Below are positions 38,001-49,147 of a DNA stretch of 64,000 nt, in pieces. Origin of the DNA: Xestospongia muta (taxonomy: Eukaryota; Porifera; Demospongiae; Haplosclerida; Petrosiidae). The DNA lies in NCBI GenBank assembly GCA_963693285.1, contig OY848918.1, positions 16,242,263 to 16,306,262 on the forward strand, written 5' to 3'. Under the pieces are notes generated by a model, which searched no databases, was not told the origin of the DNA, and worked only from the letters and a program-made list of their open reading frames with translations. A program made the position numbers and the translations under genes. Numbering within the stretch: the stretch's first letter is position 1; the number at the start of each line of letters is the position of its first letter.

Positions 38001-41000
38001 TGGAAAAAAATGCACTCAGATTGTAAGAAAAGGTTAAGACAAGGATCTTAAGGTAAACGTTGCTTATAAATATCTCCTCAAGTTGAATACTTTGGATATT
38101 TAATTGATTAAAAAGGGTTCTACTGTACCCTAGAGAAAGTATGAGCCAATATGGAAGGTCCCATCCCAAAGAACTGAAATCCTTTTTAGGACTCAAAATT
38201 TATCATCCAATCTAAATCCCTTGTCTTCTGTTACAGAAAAATCATCATTTGTAGTAGGTATCCTAGAAGGTTAATCATTTCATTGAAATAAAGAATAACT
38301 GACCTTGCCTTGTCTCTATAGCTGATATTGATCCAAAGAAAAATTGTTCTTTCATGTGATGTTCCTTCTCAAAATAGTCAATTGGTTTCGCATCTTGCAC
38401 CCTAGCTGTGACTGAATAAACATTCTCAGTTAGACAAAGAAAATAGATTGTCTTTGGAGCTAAATGATTCCATCAATATCTCTATGACCAACCATTCACA
38501 TTGTCGACTGATCAAAAAAGAAATCATTCTTCTGTTAAATGAAACCAAAGCAGTTTCCAATATGACCTCTGTATGTCTTCAATGATGTATTGTGATGTAT
38601 TAAGTTGTCTGTCCACTGTAATTTTACCATGTGATACAATATTATTATTCAATCATTTGAAACCTTTCCTGTCACCCCTAGTCGTATTAAATTATATACT
38701 ATTATGTTTCTCATGGCATACACAAGAACCTAGTACCATTACATGTGCTTAAAAGGATGGCTACTTCCTCTGACATTTCATGTTGTTTCTCCAAAAGCTC
38801 ATAATTACTTGATGAATGATTTTCATAATTCCCTAATTAATGATTTACATTATGCACACCCTGTTGCATTCAAAATAATGCTTGTATGCTTCATATGATT
38901 GTCTATTCTAAAGCTCATAATTCCTTCATGAATGAGTTATATATATCCTAATCCATCCATTTATCAAAATAGGGCATTATATAGAAAGTGATCTCTAATA
39001 TTAAAATATAATATATTATACATATATTATACTTTATATTGCTATCTTGAGAGTATAATATATTATTTGTTTATGTTTTCTACACAAAAAGTCTTACCAC
39101 ATTAGTCCCAGCTTACTCCTTGATTACTTTGAGAATATATTTATTTCTTGAAAGTATTAATTTATTAATAAAATAGAAGATAGAGCACACATATGAGAGG
39201 TATCTGAAGCTATAAAAGTTATGAAGTTTTCATTTATCTACTGTTCTAATTACAAAACATGAAAATATTAATTTATCCACAATATCATCTCTCATCAAGT
39301 ACAAGCAAGCATGTGTTGTAAAAAATTGTTTCTTGTACACATTGTGGACTTTTTTCTCTAAACTAAGCTTCCACTAACATAACATTGTTTTGATAAATTT
39401 TATTATTATTATTATCAACAAGAATAATTAATAACAAACAAAATTTAACAATCTACAACTTTTTATAATTTATGTTAATTATATGATATTACAAATTCTT
39501 AAATATGTATTGGAATGTAATATCATCTATGACTTTAAAAGTATGAATTTTTTAATGAGTTACCTTTGTATAGTGTTAGAATTATGAAAACAAGTTATTC
39601 AATGTATTTATTTATAATATAATGTCAATACATTAAGCAAGTACTAGTCGGTTCTTTGTTACTGATAGCAAATCCTGTTTGTTAGTGTGTTCTAACTGTT
39701 TGTATGTTATATATTTATTTATTATTCACAATTGATATGATTTAGTATTAATCTTGTGATATTAAGAGGTTGTAGTAAATAGCAATCTTAAACTAATCAG
39801 TAATATTGTAAAACAACTAAGTACTGACTGTTGATGGTTTAGATTAGTCTGTTATACTAGTAAACTTATAATTAACAACAAACTTGTATTGGATGAGCTC
39901 CGTTTTTAGTTCAGAGTCTTATTAAATGATCACAAAGGCTCTAAGACTCATACAAACATTTTCTTCCTTAGAAAAGACTGTATAGCAAAACAACTAAATT
40001 ATGGTTCAGTACTACATTGTCTTCATGAGCTTCCAGTATAGATCACAAGACTGGATCATTGCATGTCATATAGATCACTTGTCCTATGATTGCATATTCT
40101 ATTTGAAATGCCTTAGCCTGTGCAGACAAGTCTGATATAACATACGTGACTATACTTAAACTGTTACTTGTCACTTTTCTTGCATTAAATTTAAATATGC
40201 ATTTTTGCTTACATAGTGTTATGTGCAATAAAACAGATTTAATATAGAATGAATGTAACAAAATGATGTCAATACTCATATTATTAGATAGTGTAGGTTA
40301 CCTGATATGTATATTGATAATAATTAGTTTTCCTTTTCATTTAACACCTGATATTGTGTATACTTAATTCCTATCAAATTTACCTATTATACAGCTAATG
40401 TATTATACTAGTTATAACTTGTTAATAATGTAAATTTTATGGAGCATGTACTTAGCAAATCACTTACTGTCATGTATTGTATTATGAGACTGTATTGTAA
40501 ATCTATAGGTAAAAGATATGTCATATAATATGACAAACATTTTAATTTCTAAAAATATCATAGCTAGTTATCATGAATACTACTGCTGATATCACATAAA
40601 ATATCAACCTCTCTATACACATTTCCTTAAAAACATTGAATTATTTTATATATCCTTTATAATGTAGCTATATATTATAAAGTGAACTGATCATAAATAA
40701 TGAATCTACTTTATGTAGGACAATGATACTCCCCTTCATTGGGCTGCTTACAGTGGCCACAATGATGTAGCTCTTGTGCTAATAAAGTCTGGCTCATCAC
40801 TGGATGCGACTAACAATGTAAGTGTCTTCATTATTAAACATATTGTCATTCTTATACAGAACTGTATTTTGTATGTAATGTTGTTATTAATTCATGTAAT
40901 TATGTAGTTATTTGTGGTTTTGTCACCTCATATAACTTTATACACTGATTACACAAGACTTAAAATTAAAATCATTCTATCAATACACGAGGTGCTCTAA

Positions 41001-43313
41001 TTATTGAGCAAGTGCAAAACAAAAACTCACACATTATATGTGACATCCTTTCCACTTAAGCCAATACATAAAATAGAATACACTGCAACATTATTAAGAA
41101 CAGTTCAGGATGATTACAAACTTGTTGAGCATAACAATGATCACTGGAGTTCTCTATGGTACCATAGACATCAATCAATTCCATGAAAAAACAGTATTCA
41201 TGATGATTATAAACTCATTGAGAATAACTATGGGCACTGGAGATTTTATACAGTATCAACTGATTCCAATAAAAACAGTATTGTCAATAGTAGTATGAAT
41301 AGTTTTTTTATCATCAGAGGCATCACTAGGTTGTTCTATACCAGGATGATAATAATCAGAATTCCTTCTATAACAAACAATTGATGTAGGTGTCTCTTCC
41401 ATACCTGACCATTAGCCATTTTAACCAGAAATTTCACACCTTCACTTTTCTTCATAACAATAGTTACAATACCTTCAACCCAATTCAGGTCAATATTTAC
41501 AATAGTTACACACCTTCACCAACTGTCAAATAACTATGGTTAGATTCTGTGGTCATGATAAGATTTCTTAGCAGCTTGACTATAGCAAACATGATTAAAC
41601 TCTTTATTTGAAGAAGGTTCCATACAGAGACCCACCCAATTTAAATGCAAACACGGAAGCCTCTTTTAGACATCAGAAGCTGTTACAAAAACATTCGCTA
41701 TTATTTACATCGAGTACTTTTGAAATGGCACATTTTGTCAGTTCTCAATAGAAAGTACACAATGACTATAACCATATGTATATATGAGTCTAAGGTCCTC
41801 TCACCACTGGCTAGTTTTGATTGTAAAAGTTGCATCTTTTTCTCTGTTTTCATGACCTTCTTTCTGTGAGCTCTTTGATTCATCTCCTTCCAATATACTA
41901 ATTGTTATTTCTGTAGTTGACTGCTTTCTCTGGAACAATTTTAAAAGTTAGAAAACGTGGGATAAGTTTTTGTGGCAACCATAAATGTTGCTTGTTTGAA
42001 ATCATGGGCATTTATAGTTAAATAATTCAACATTCTTGGTGTGAATTGGCTCTTTATTCAAGTTTTTTCAAAATATTCATCAAATGCTTTCACTCAATCA
42101 TCATCTGGTATATCTGCTGTTATAGCATTCCAAGCTATTCATACAAAGTTTAGTAGTACAAATGTTATAGCTGCTGTCTTTTGAATGAAGCTTCTAATAA
42201 AATATGCTTCCTTGTAATTTTATATTAGACACATGTTCTGTACTTTTTTTCCATAAGCTCTGTACCAAGTGGAAGTAACATACAAGGAGAATAATGCCTG
42301 AAAATTGTAGCTCAAGAGGCTGCAATAGAACTAGTGCAAAGTCAGACATAATTTCAATTTGTGCTATTTGTAAATCTATGTTTATTGCAGGTTATTGAGG
42401 TTAGTCTCTTCGTTCAGTTAATACTTTCTATAGACATTTGGGATCAGACAAATTGAGTAATAGGTGTTTTGGGATTAGACATTCTGCGACACTCCCATAA
42501 ATATATATATATAGTTAGTAAGAAGAGAAACTCAAATAATGACCGCATCCTACTGTAATCACAACTTACTTTATATATATTCAAAAGCATTTTGAAAGTC
42601 TAGGACTGTCCCAAACCTATGTAAGTTAAATGACTAAATCATGTCAATGCTCACATTATTAGATAGTAAATGTTACCTGATATATATTGATAATTAATCT
42701 TTCCTTTCCATTTAATACTTGATATTGTGTATACTAATGTTATTATGTTAATATTATGTGTATATATTTAACCTCGCTGTGCGTGGGCCAGGGTTGTTGT
42801 AATCAGTAATTGTAATTGTAATGATTATTAATGATTACAGTATCTCAAAGTAATTGTAATGTAATTGTAATTGCACTAAGTAATTGTAATCAATTAGTAA
42901 TTCAGTGCCTTGTAGTTTAATGTGTTAAATATGTCAGCATTTTTTGCTGGACAATAAATAAAAGCAAGTGTGTAAATGTGAGCTTAACATTCTTCACATA
43001 TTGTGCAATGTTTACATATTGTGCAATGTGTAAATGTACATTGTGCACTAAGCAGTCACATGACTGACAACACTACATGTGATTTGTCACTGAATGTAAC
43101 TGTATCAAGTACAGTCACACTTTGTGAAACAAATGACATGGCTACATGCAGCAAAACGAAAAGTAATTGTAATTGTAATCATTACTTCAGAAAAAAATCA
43201 GTAATTTAATCATTACTTTTACTATCCAGTGAAAGTAATCAGTAATTATAATCATTATTTTTATCCTGTAATCACAGCAACCCTGGCGTGGGCGCAAAGC
43301 GAGGGTACTGTAG

Positions 43314-43346
<33 letters not shown>

Positions 43347-46300
43347 TGTTACCGGGGTTGTTTTTTTGAACTGCTATAACTTGACAACCGAAGTGTTAGC
43401 AGCTACCAACGTTTAGCAACGAATAGAAAAGCATGTGCACTTTACAACAGTAGTGTCAAGAGCATCATCAAGAAAAACAGAAGCTTAAAACTCGTAAAAG
43501 AATTTTCAGGCTGCAGAGGTCAAGTGCCGTTTCTCGAAAAGTAAAAATAATTAACGTGGAGATTTTTTAGTATGTTGTAAACAATCTCAGAGGAATACGG
43601 ATCAGCAAGATAGAAGGCCGTTGGTCAAAGTAATTGTTAGAAAAGCTCTGAAAAATGTTTTTTGGACTTGGAGCGAAGTAACGCATTCAGGAAACGTCTC
43701 CAAGCACTAAAAAGACTGCTACTAATAGATAAAATATCGATTTATATTTGTACTACGGGACGTTTCCAAAGAACGTTTCATCTTCAAGTTACAATAAATT
43801 TTGTATATGAAATATTGATACATTTTAAAGGGTCATGTAAAGACTCAGAGAAACTTTTCATCACGAAATTAGCACTTAATCTTGCTTGGTAATTGAATGA
43901 TACTTTCACTTACTCAGTTACTGTTTCACAGACATGGCAAAGCTAGAAATCAAGCAACAATTAATGACCATATACAAATGACAAAGCTTACCATTTTATA
44001 ACCACACCTTCTGGAATGTTAATAAATTTTCTTGCAATAACATCATCATAAGCTGGGCCTAAGCTGGCATAGGATTTATAAATAACCTAGAAACTGCAGC
44101 GAGGTTCGGCACTCTAGTGCCTCTCATTACAACTGTTGTATAATAATTATGATAAATACTAGTTATAACTTGTCAATAATCTAAATTCTATGGAACATGT
44201 ACTTAACAAATGACTTACTGTCATGTATTGTATTATGAGACTGTATTGTAAACCTGTAGATAAAAAAAAGTGGCATAATAGGACAAACGTTATCATGAAT
44301 ACTACGGCTGACAACAAATAGAGTATTAACCTTTCTATACACATTAGTGAAATGATATTGAGTTATTTTATCTATCCTTTGTAACATATCAATAGATGTA
44401 GCTGTATACTGTAAAGTCAATTGATCATAAATACTGACATATCCTTTATGTAGGGCAAGAGAACTCCTCTTCACCGTGCTGCTATCATGGGCTATTCTGA
44501 AACAGCTCATACACTTATTAAAGCTGGTGCATCACTGGATCCCATTGACAAAGTAAGTATTTCCATTATTTAAATATATTGTTATTATTATTCGTGACTG
44601 TATTTTGTATGTAATATTGTTGTTAATACATGTAATTATGTAGATATCTGTGGTTTAATCTTCTCTAATAAGTTGTTATATGGACACTCCTAAAATAACT
44701 ACACAGATGAATGTGACTACTTTATTAGCTATAATTAACACAAAATGACATGGTGCCTGCAAAAGTACAGTACTAATTTATACCCTTGGAAGGTGATGCA
44801 TTGTGACCAATGTGACTTTAAGTGTTCAGGAAAAACACAAAAACTCATACAACAGAAAATGTTACCTTTGACATAATGCTTTGTGTTATAAAGTTAAAAC
44901 TTTTCATATAGCTATAGCTATCATAGGTGACATGTATCTCCAAGAAAGGTCAACATAATATATCTCTATGTCACAAATTCAGCGACAATCATCTAACAAG
45001 CTGAATATGGGGAGAACTTTTACACATTTTCTAGCCATAGATGAAATTGATTTTGGTTGCAATAGATAGACAAGTAGTACCTTAATCTACAATAAATCAT
45101 GCATATTTCACAGTAGATGTGTGAAAACTGTATCCATTACAATTTTAAGGATGTTTTTGAATTCCTTTCCCACTACTCAAGCTCTAACATAAGATATGCT
45201 TATTATAGATAATTTTAATATCAAATATAACAGATATCGTCAATGTTGAATTCATATACAGTGGTTATTACAATTATAACACATAGTATACATCATCATA
45301 TCTTGGACAATTGTAATAATATGACTGGAAGAACATAAATGTTAGCATTATATCAATTTAGTATATTCCTAAAATTATGTTTTACTGCATTATTATAGTA
45401 ATGATTATCTTATAGTGCTATAGTAAAAAGTCCTTCATGTTTAACTTATCATAATTATTTTTTATCACATAGGATGGAGATAGCCCCTTACACGATGCCT
45501 GCAGTAGAGGGAAAGTAGAATGTGTTGAAATATTACTGTTATGTGGTGCAGATGCCACCATAAAGAATAATAAGGGCCAAACACCTGCTGACATGGTAAA
45601 ACCTGATGATGTCAATAAAGAGAAAATTCTACAAGTAATTGACAAGTCACTACATGGTCAGTGTATAGTTCTATACTAATGTAGTTCATTGTTATTTTCT
45701 GTACATTAGAATGTACTTACAATAAATGTCAATACAATGATAATAATGTAACCTAGTAACATGATGTATACTGCTAGTAATAACAGTGTCACTTTATACA
45801 TGACTATACAATCTGTACATCTGTACAAACTGATAATCAAGGATTACAAGTAAACGCTCAGTACTATGATCAAACAATTGCCTCGACTTCACTAGTAACA
45901 TATGTATGTATAAATTATATTGAAAGTAGTCATATGAAAATGTACTGTATTAATAATAGACCAAACAAATTATTAATTACAGATATTGTTTCGTAACCTA
46001 TTGAAAGTTATCAAGAAATCATTGTTTTGACTGTTAAAGATATGTTAGTTATAATAAACAGATTAATATCATAACAAGTCTTTGAAGATAATTGACATTT
46101 CATTTATTGTATTATTAACTAGAAAGACACATACAGCATAATGTTATGACATCATACATTCATACCAGTTGACAATGCAATCCTTAATCATGAATGTACT
46201 AGTATTATTGTATCAATATAAAGGGTAGCATATAGTGTTATACAGTAACACAGCAATAGTTATATAAAGAGTTTCCTCTTTTGCTTTATAGATTATACTG

Positions 46301-49125
46301 GTTTACTTCACAAGGCACTCAAAGAAGGCCGAATTCGATGCAAATACTCAAAGTTATCACTGTCTGGAGCTCCTGGGACAGGAAAATCATCTATCATGAA
46401 ACTTTTATTAAATCTCCCACCACCTACCCTTCATCATAGTACCTCTGTAGCCACTGCTCCTGAACTAAGAAGAGTAGAGACAGCAAGTCTCGTTACAGGA
46501 AGTGAGTCAACCGACTTGTCTTTTACCAGTCAATTTTGGGAAGAAATTAATACTCCATATGTAAAATGTATGATTGCCAAAGCCATTAAAATTGGAGTCC
46601 CATCTTCTCCTGTTGATTCCACTACACAACATGAGGATAGCAACAGTTCATCTGATGATGATGTTTCACAAGAAGAAACACAACAAGACCTCGATCAAGT
46701 CACCTCAGTTTCTCCTTCAAAGCCAACACCTCCACCTGTCTCACAAACAGTAAATGAGATTGCAGAGATCATGCCTACTGTTAAAGAATCTCCTGAGCTA
46801 CTTAACTCTCATTGGATTTACTGTGTAGATTCAGGTGGACAAGCAGCCTTTTTGGATATTGCTCCCGCAATATTACGCTACAGTCCAGTTTATATTCTCA
46901 CGCAAAAGCTAAACGAGAAGCTTGAAGACAAGCCAAAATTTTTTTTTAGCTTTAAAGGTCAACAGATTGGAGCCCCTGTAGAGCGAGAAATCACTAACTT
47001 ACAACTACTTGAGTCGTCTTTTCGTTCGCTAACATCCATAGATCAGCCTGATTTGCGTAAAATACACATTAAGTTTTCACATCCTGAGCCTTCCCTTCTT
47101 GTTCTAGGTACTTTTTTTGATAAAATAGCGGAATGCATGGGCGAGTCTTTAGAGGAGAAGAACACTCGTTTGTGGTCTACCTTAAGTCAATTTAGAGGAG
47201 TGCATGTGAATTTTTGTGAAGCCAAAAAGGAGATAATATTTCCTGTCAACACAACAGCCAGAGGTGAGCCTGAAATGAAAATTGCAGAGAGAATTCGTAC
47301 AATTGTTAGTCAATCTTACATTGACGCAGAAATTCCGGCACGATGGTTTTTGTTTAAGCTTGAATTAGAGGATCTTCAGAAAATTACCAAATCAATGGTT
47401 GTCAATAAAAGGGAATGCTTTAGGATAGGGTTGACACTTGAGATGGATCGGAAAGACATTGAAGCTTCGTTAATGTACTACCATGATTTAACCATTTTCT
47501 TGTACTTTCCAACTGTATTGCCCGATGTAGTTTTTCTGCACCCACAGCCCCTTTTTAATAAGCTGTCAGAAGTAATCAGTGTTTCTTTTGCTGATGCTGT
47601 TACCCACTTAGAGGAAATGAATATAGTTCTACCTGCACATGCTCATATTCAGCTCAAGGCTGAAGGCATTTTCACACGCGAGCTTCTAAATCTTCTTCCT
47701 GATGGTTTCTCACCTGATTTTACTGGAGATGACTTCTTAAAGTTAATGGAAGATATATTTGTTATTGCTCCGTTGCCTGAAAAAGGAAAGTTTTTCATAC
47801 CAAGTGTTTTGCAGACAACTTCTTCTTTAGATATTATTAGAGCTCCGTTTATTAAAAGTATTGATTGTTTTGCTTTGACATGGGATGAAATGCCAATTCC
47901 TCAAGGTGTTTTTCCTGCTTTGATTGTGGGTCTCCTCAAACGATCTATCTTGCCAAAATTTAAGCTATATCGACCATCAGAATGTGAGATGCAGTATCGG
48001 AATGCAATTCGTTTAACATGTGCTGGCTATGGAGGAGCAGTTTTACTTGTTGATGCTATCTACTGGATGGAGGTATACTATTCTGGTCCTCCTGTAAAGT
48101 GCTCCACTATCAAAGACGTCATCTTTGAAGCAATTGAAGGTGTAGTGAAGAAATTTCTGTATAAGACAATTCTTTCAAGACCTCAGGAATGTTTCCTTTG
48201 CTCCATATGTCCACCTCCTACAGACCATTTGTGTCATCCAGATGATCATAAGGAGATTCTAACTTGTTGTAAAGATGGCATGACCACAAAAAGTATTGAT
48301 CATTCAAGACAACTACCTTGGATCATTAAACATGCTGCTACAGTTAAGAAGAAAAATGGTTTGCATTTTGTGTTTTATAAATATTTTCGAATTAATACAT
48401 TTATGCTACTGTATTAAGTAATATATACATATATGTGTGTGTGTGTGTCTGTGTCTGTGTGTATTATAAATGTAATGCCTTTATTAAGTCAAATAACTAT
48501 TATTGTACAGTAACTTTGACTAGACTGATTTTTTGCATTGTCAGAAAAAAGAGGAAGTACAGTTTTATCCCAGTCAATATTCATATTATTCCATTTTTAG
48601 CATTACACACTATAAGAATTGTCTTTTTTATTTATTTACAGTTGTAAAACCTGAAAAACATGAATTATTAAGATTGCTTTACCCAATCACTGGGAAATGG
48701 CAAGAGATTGGTGAACTACTAGGAGTTGATGTGGACACTATTGACAGCTTGTATACTTCCTCACTTTCAAATCAAGTTAAGATGTCAAAAATGTTACAAA
48801 GCTGGTTAGATAATGAACCAACTCCTGCTTCATGGGATAATATTCTTGATATCATAGAAGGACCTCTTCAGAAGAGAGCTCTTGCTCTTGGTATTCGTCA
48901 AAAACTTAAAATAAGTAAGCAGTTGACTTGACAGTAGCTAATGTAAACCATGAATTCAATGAAATTGGTCACTGTTACATGTTCATCCTTTCTCATGTTC
49001 GTACCACAAGTATAATGATTGTTGTTAATTAATTGTTATGAAGTAGTGTTCAAAACTTGTATATATTTTGTCATTATCTTGTTTCTGTCTTCACAGGTGA
49101 AGGGACTACACCTCCTACATCTTAA
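32080..49125 (+). CDS. Gene 2: ankyrin-Roc-COR-Death (ROCO-family) protein, complete
   Basis: A 5' non-coding exon ends at 32113 (CAG|GTTAGC). Coding exons are 32417-32434 (the exon starts at 32369), 32620-32718, 35962-36060, 40719-40817, 44454-44552, 45473-45656, 46292-48358, 48642-48914 and 49097-49125. All phases agree and give 988 residues; reading through the last donor gives 984. Approximate layout by residue: MSQYSL leader; ankyrin repeats 7-138; last repeat and linker 139-199; P-loop GAPGTGKS 225-232; acidic Ser-rich linker about 310-340; DSGGQ 379-383; TFFDK 473-477; COR-like about 545-840; Death domain from about 889. It is the tandem paralogue of gene 1, with one ankyrin repeat fewer than the corresponding part of gene 1. 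A GTP-regulated Death-fold adaptor is the inferred role; partner and pathway are unknown. No kinase domain or LRR is present. Confidence 0.9.
32369..32434 (+). CDS. Gene 2 first coding exon (ATG at 32417)
   Basis: After the acceptor ATCTATAG the exon holds 48 bases of 5' UTR, then ATG and the codons for MSQYSL, and ends at a strong GTAAGT donor in phase 0. Joining it to 32620 gives an uninterrupted frame into the first ankyrin repeat, which supports this start. Confidence 0.8.
32620..32718 (+). CDS. Gene 2 exon: ankyrin repeat
   Basis: This 99-base phase-0 exon has acceptor TATAATAG and donor GTAAGT. It encodes QLFLAASNGNIEVVKSTIEQ then GADVN, a typical N-terminal capping ankyrin repeat. The second AG four bases on would put a stop in frame. 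Confidence 0.85.
34235..35082. mobile_element. Foldback-type DNA element, copy A
   Basis: One end is TTAACCTCGCTGCGG preceded by the palindrome CCACTAAAGTGG. The other end has a CA-rich microsatellite, CTACAGTACCCTCGG and then ATCGAGGTTAA. Internal sequence matches copies B (42768-44130) and C (57930-58775). The copy is the most diverged of the three and lies in the gene 2 intron between 32718 and 35962. Confidence 0.7.
35962..36060 (+). CDS. Gene 2 exon: ankyrin repeat
   Basis: This 99-base phase-0 exon has acceptor TATATAG and donor GTGAGT. It encodes TPLMIASQNGRVKVVSFLL and ends in ANPNSTNY. It is the counterpart of gene 1 exon 1610-1708. Confidence 0.88.
36615..37540 (+). pseudogene. Ty3/gypsy fragment: Gag joined to RT end and RNase H
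   Basis: Gag-like readings appear first (NLAAPDYPIALSYKDI near 36648-36700; DTLNEILKR near 36856; GIKHILTQKRL near 36894). From about 37013 comes the end of a reverse transcriptase (YFGYLINEKG), and a 70-codon open frame at 37280-37492 matches the gypsy RNase H start (IVLSCDVPSQGL, IGLTSHTLALTEKTF). Protease and most of RT are missing and frames change repeatedly: a dead internal-deletion copy in a gene 2 intron. No LTRs recognised. Confidence 0.7.
38055..38560 (+). pseudogene. Second Ty3/gypsy RT-RNase H fragment (tandem duplicate)
   Basis: This repeats 37010-37530 (shared GTACTTTGGATATTTAATTnA, AGAGAAAGTATGAG, GGAAGGTCCCA, TCATGTGATGTTCC). The 3' sequence is also shared up to about 37900 and 38940, so the unit duplicated is about 1 kb. 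It has more stops and deletions than the first copy. Confidence 0.7.
38964..39245 (+). repeat. Long direct repeat, third (gene 2) copy
   Basis: This matches 6480-6705 and 9017-9245 over the segment AAAATAGGGCATTATATAGA to TTCATTTATCTACTGTTCTA, with one small insertion near 39140-39200. It sits in the gene 2 intron corresponding to the gene 1 intron holding the other copies. Confidence 0.7.
40719..40817 (+). CDS. Gene 2 exon: ankyrin repeat
   Basis: This 99-base phase-0 exon has acceptor TTATGTAG and donor GTAAGT. It encodes TPLHWAAYSGHNDVALVLI, then KSGSSLDATNN. It is the counterpart of gene 1 exon 10142-10240. Confidence 0.92.
41107..41290. repeat. Two-unit ~95-bp internal repeat in a gene 2 intron
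   Basis: Paralogous copy of 10480-10660, less decayed. The plus strand reads DDYKLVEHNNDHWSSLWYH, a stop, then HDDYKLIENNYGHWRF in the same frame. It has no obvious splice sites of its own. Confidence 0.4.
41608..42645 (+). repeat. Dispersed ~1.05-kb repeat, copy in gene 2
   Basis: Close match of 6843-7905 in the same orientation, but located in a different intron of the paralogue: after the exon at 40719-40817, whereas the gene 1 copy lies before the equivalent exon. It was therefore not simply inherited in place with the gene duplication. Confidence 0.65.
42768..44130. mobile_element. Foldback-type DNA element, copy B, split by a nested insertion
   Basis: It runs from TTAACCTCGCTGTGCGTGGG at the left to GCAGCGAGGTTCGGCACT followed by AGAGTGCC-type palindrome sequence at the right, in the orientation opposite to copies A and C. 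A 497-bp hAT-type MITE interrupts its left terminal hairpin. A (GT)n tract sits just inside that end. An internal 76-codon frame (43662-43892) is conserved in copy C. Confidence 0.8.
42789..43285. mobile_element. hAT-type MITE (497 bp) with 8-bp target duplication
   Basis: Ends are CAGGGTTGTTGTAAT and, on the other strand, CAGGGTTGCTGTGAT. The 8-base duplication GCGTGGGC flanks it exactly (42781-42788 and 43286-43293). Removing the element and one duplication gives the sequence present in copy C at 58741-58770. CAGGG tips with an 8-bp duplication are the hAT hallmark. The inside has GTAATTGTAATT repeats; a 68-codon frame at 43003-43209 has no features I recognise. Confidence 0.9.
44454..44552 (+). 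CDS. Gene 2 exon: ankyrin repeat
   Basis: This 99-base phase-0 exon has acceptor TTATGTAG and donor GTAAGT. It encodes TPLHRAAIMGYSETAHTLI, then KAGASLDPIDK. The consensus Trp after LH is Arg, unlike gene 1 exon 16462-16560. Confidence 0.92.
45473..45656 (+). CDS. Gene 2 exon: last ankyrin repeat plus linker
   Basis: This 184-base exon enters in phase 0 after CACATAG and leaves in phase 1 at GTCAGT. It encodes SPLHDACSRGKVECVEILL, GADATIKNNKGQTPADM and a helical linker. Length and phases are identical to gene 1 exon 18129-18312. Confidence 0.9.
46292..48358 (+). CDS. Gene 2 exon: Roc-like P-loop GTPase and COR-like region
   Basis: This 2,067-base exon enters in phase 1 after TTTATAG and leaves in phase 1, giving 688 full codons. 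It holds the P-loop GAPGTGKS, the acidic linker DSNSSSDDDVSQEETQQDLD, DSGGQ, VLGTFFDK, the COR-like start IPARWFLFKLELEDL, FLHPQPLF and the Cys-rich tail FLCSICPPPTDHLC. The donor (GTTTGC) is weak but is the only one I found that gives the phase needed by the Death-domain exon; reading on instead hits TAA at 48415-48417. The P-loop lies upstream of the first Met in this frame, so the exon cannot start there. Confidence 0.88.
48433..48463. repeat. (TG)n microsatellite in the gene 2 Death-domain intron
   Basis: A short GTGTGT/GTCTGT run just after the weak donor at 48358. It generates a spurious Cys-Val open frame. Confidence 0.85.
48642..48914 (+). CDS. Gene 2 exon: Death domain
   Basis: Phase-1 start after TTATTTACAG. 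It encodes HELLRLLYPITGKWQEIGEL, LGVDVDTIDSLY, MLQSWLDNEP and SWDNILDIIEGPLQKRALAL, the six-helix Death-domain pattern with the conserved W-xIG and SWL positions. It ends at a strong donor (A|GTAAGC). Without splicing the frame runs 17 bases further to TGA at 48929-48931 (ending KISKQLT). Confidence 0.88.
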
Positions 49126-49147
49126 AGAAATATAACTCTGACCTGAG
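49097..49147 (+). CDS. Gene 2 alternative last coding exon and 3' UTR start
   Basis: After TCTTCACAG the phase-1 continuation reads SEGTTPPTS and stops at TAA, 49123-49125. The exon seems to end at CCTGAG|GTAAAG, with a further acceptor TCTTTTAG before 49576, implying a 3' UTR intron. Stop codons followed by UTR introns can trigger mRNA decay, so this form could be regulatory. It is inferred from splice-site quality only. Confidence 0.5.

Noticed and set aside
48359..48417. Read-through C-terminus of the gene 2 GTPase exon as the normal end
   Set aside because: The extension is low-complexity, is absent in gene 1, and the paralogous junction plus phase supports splicing to the Death-domain exon; it is kept only as a possible minor form.
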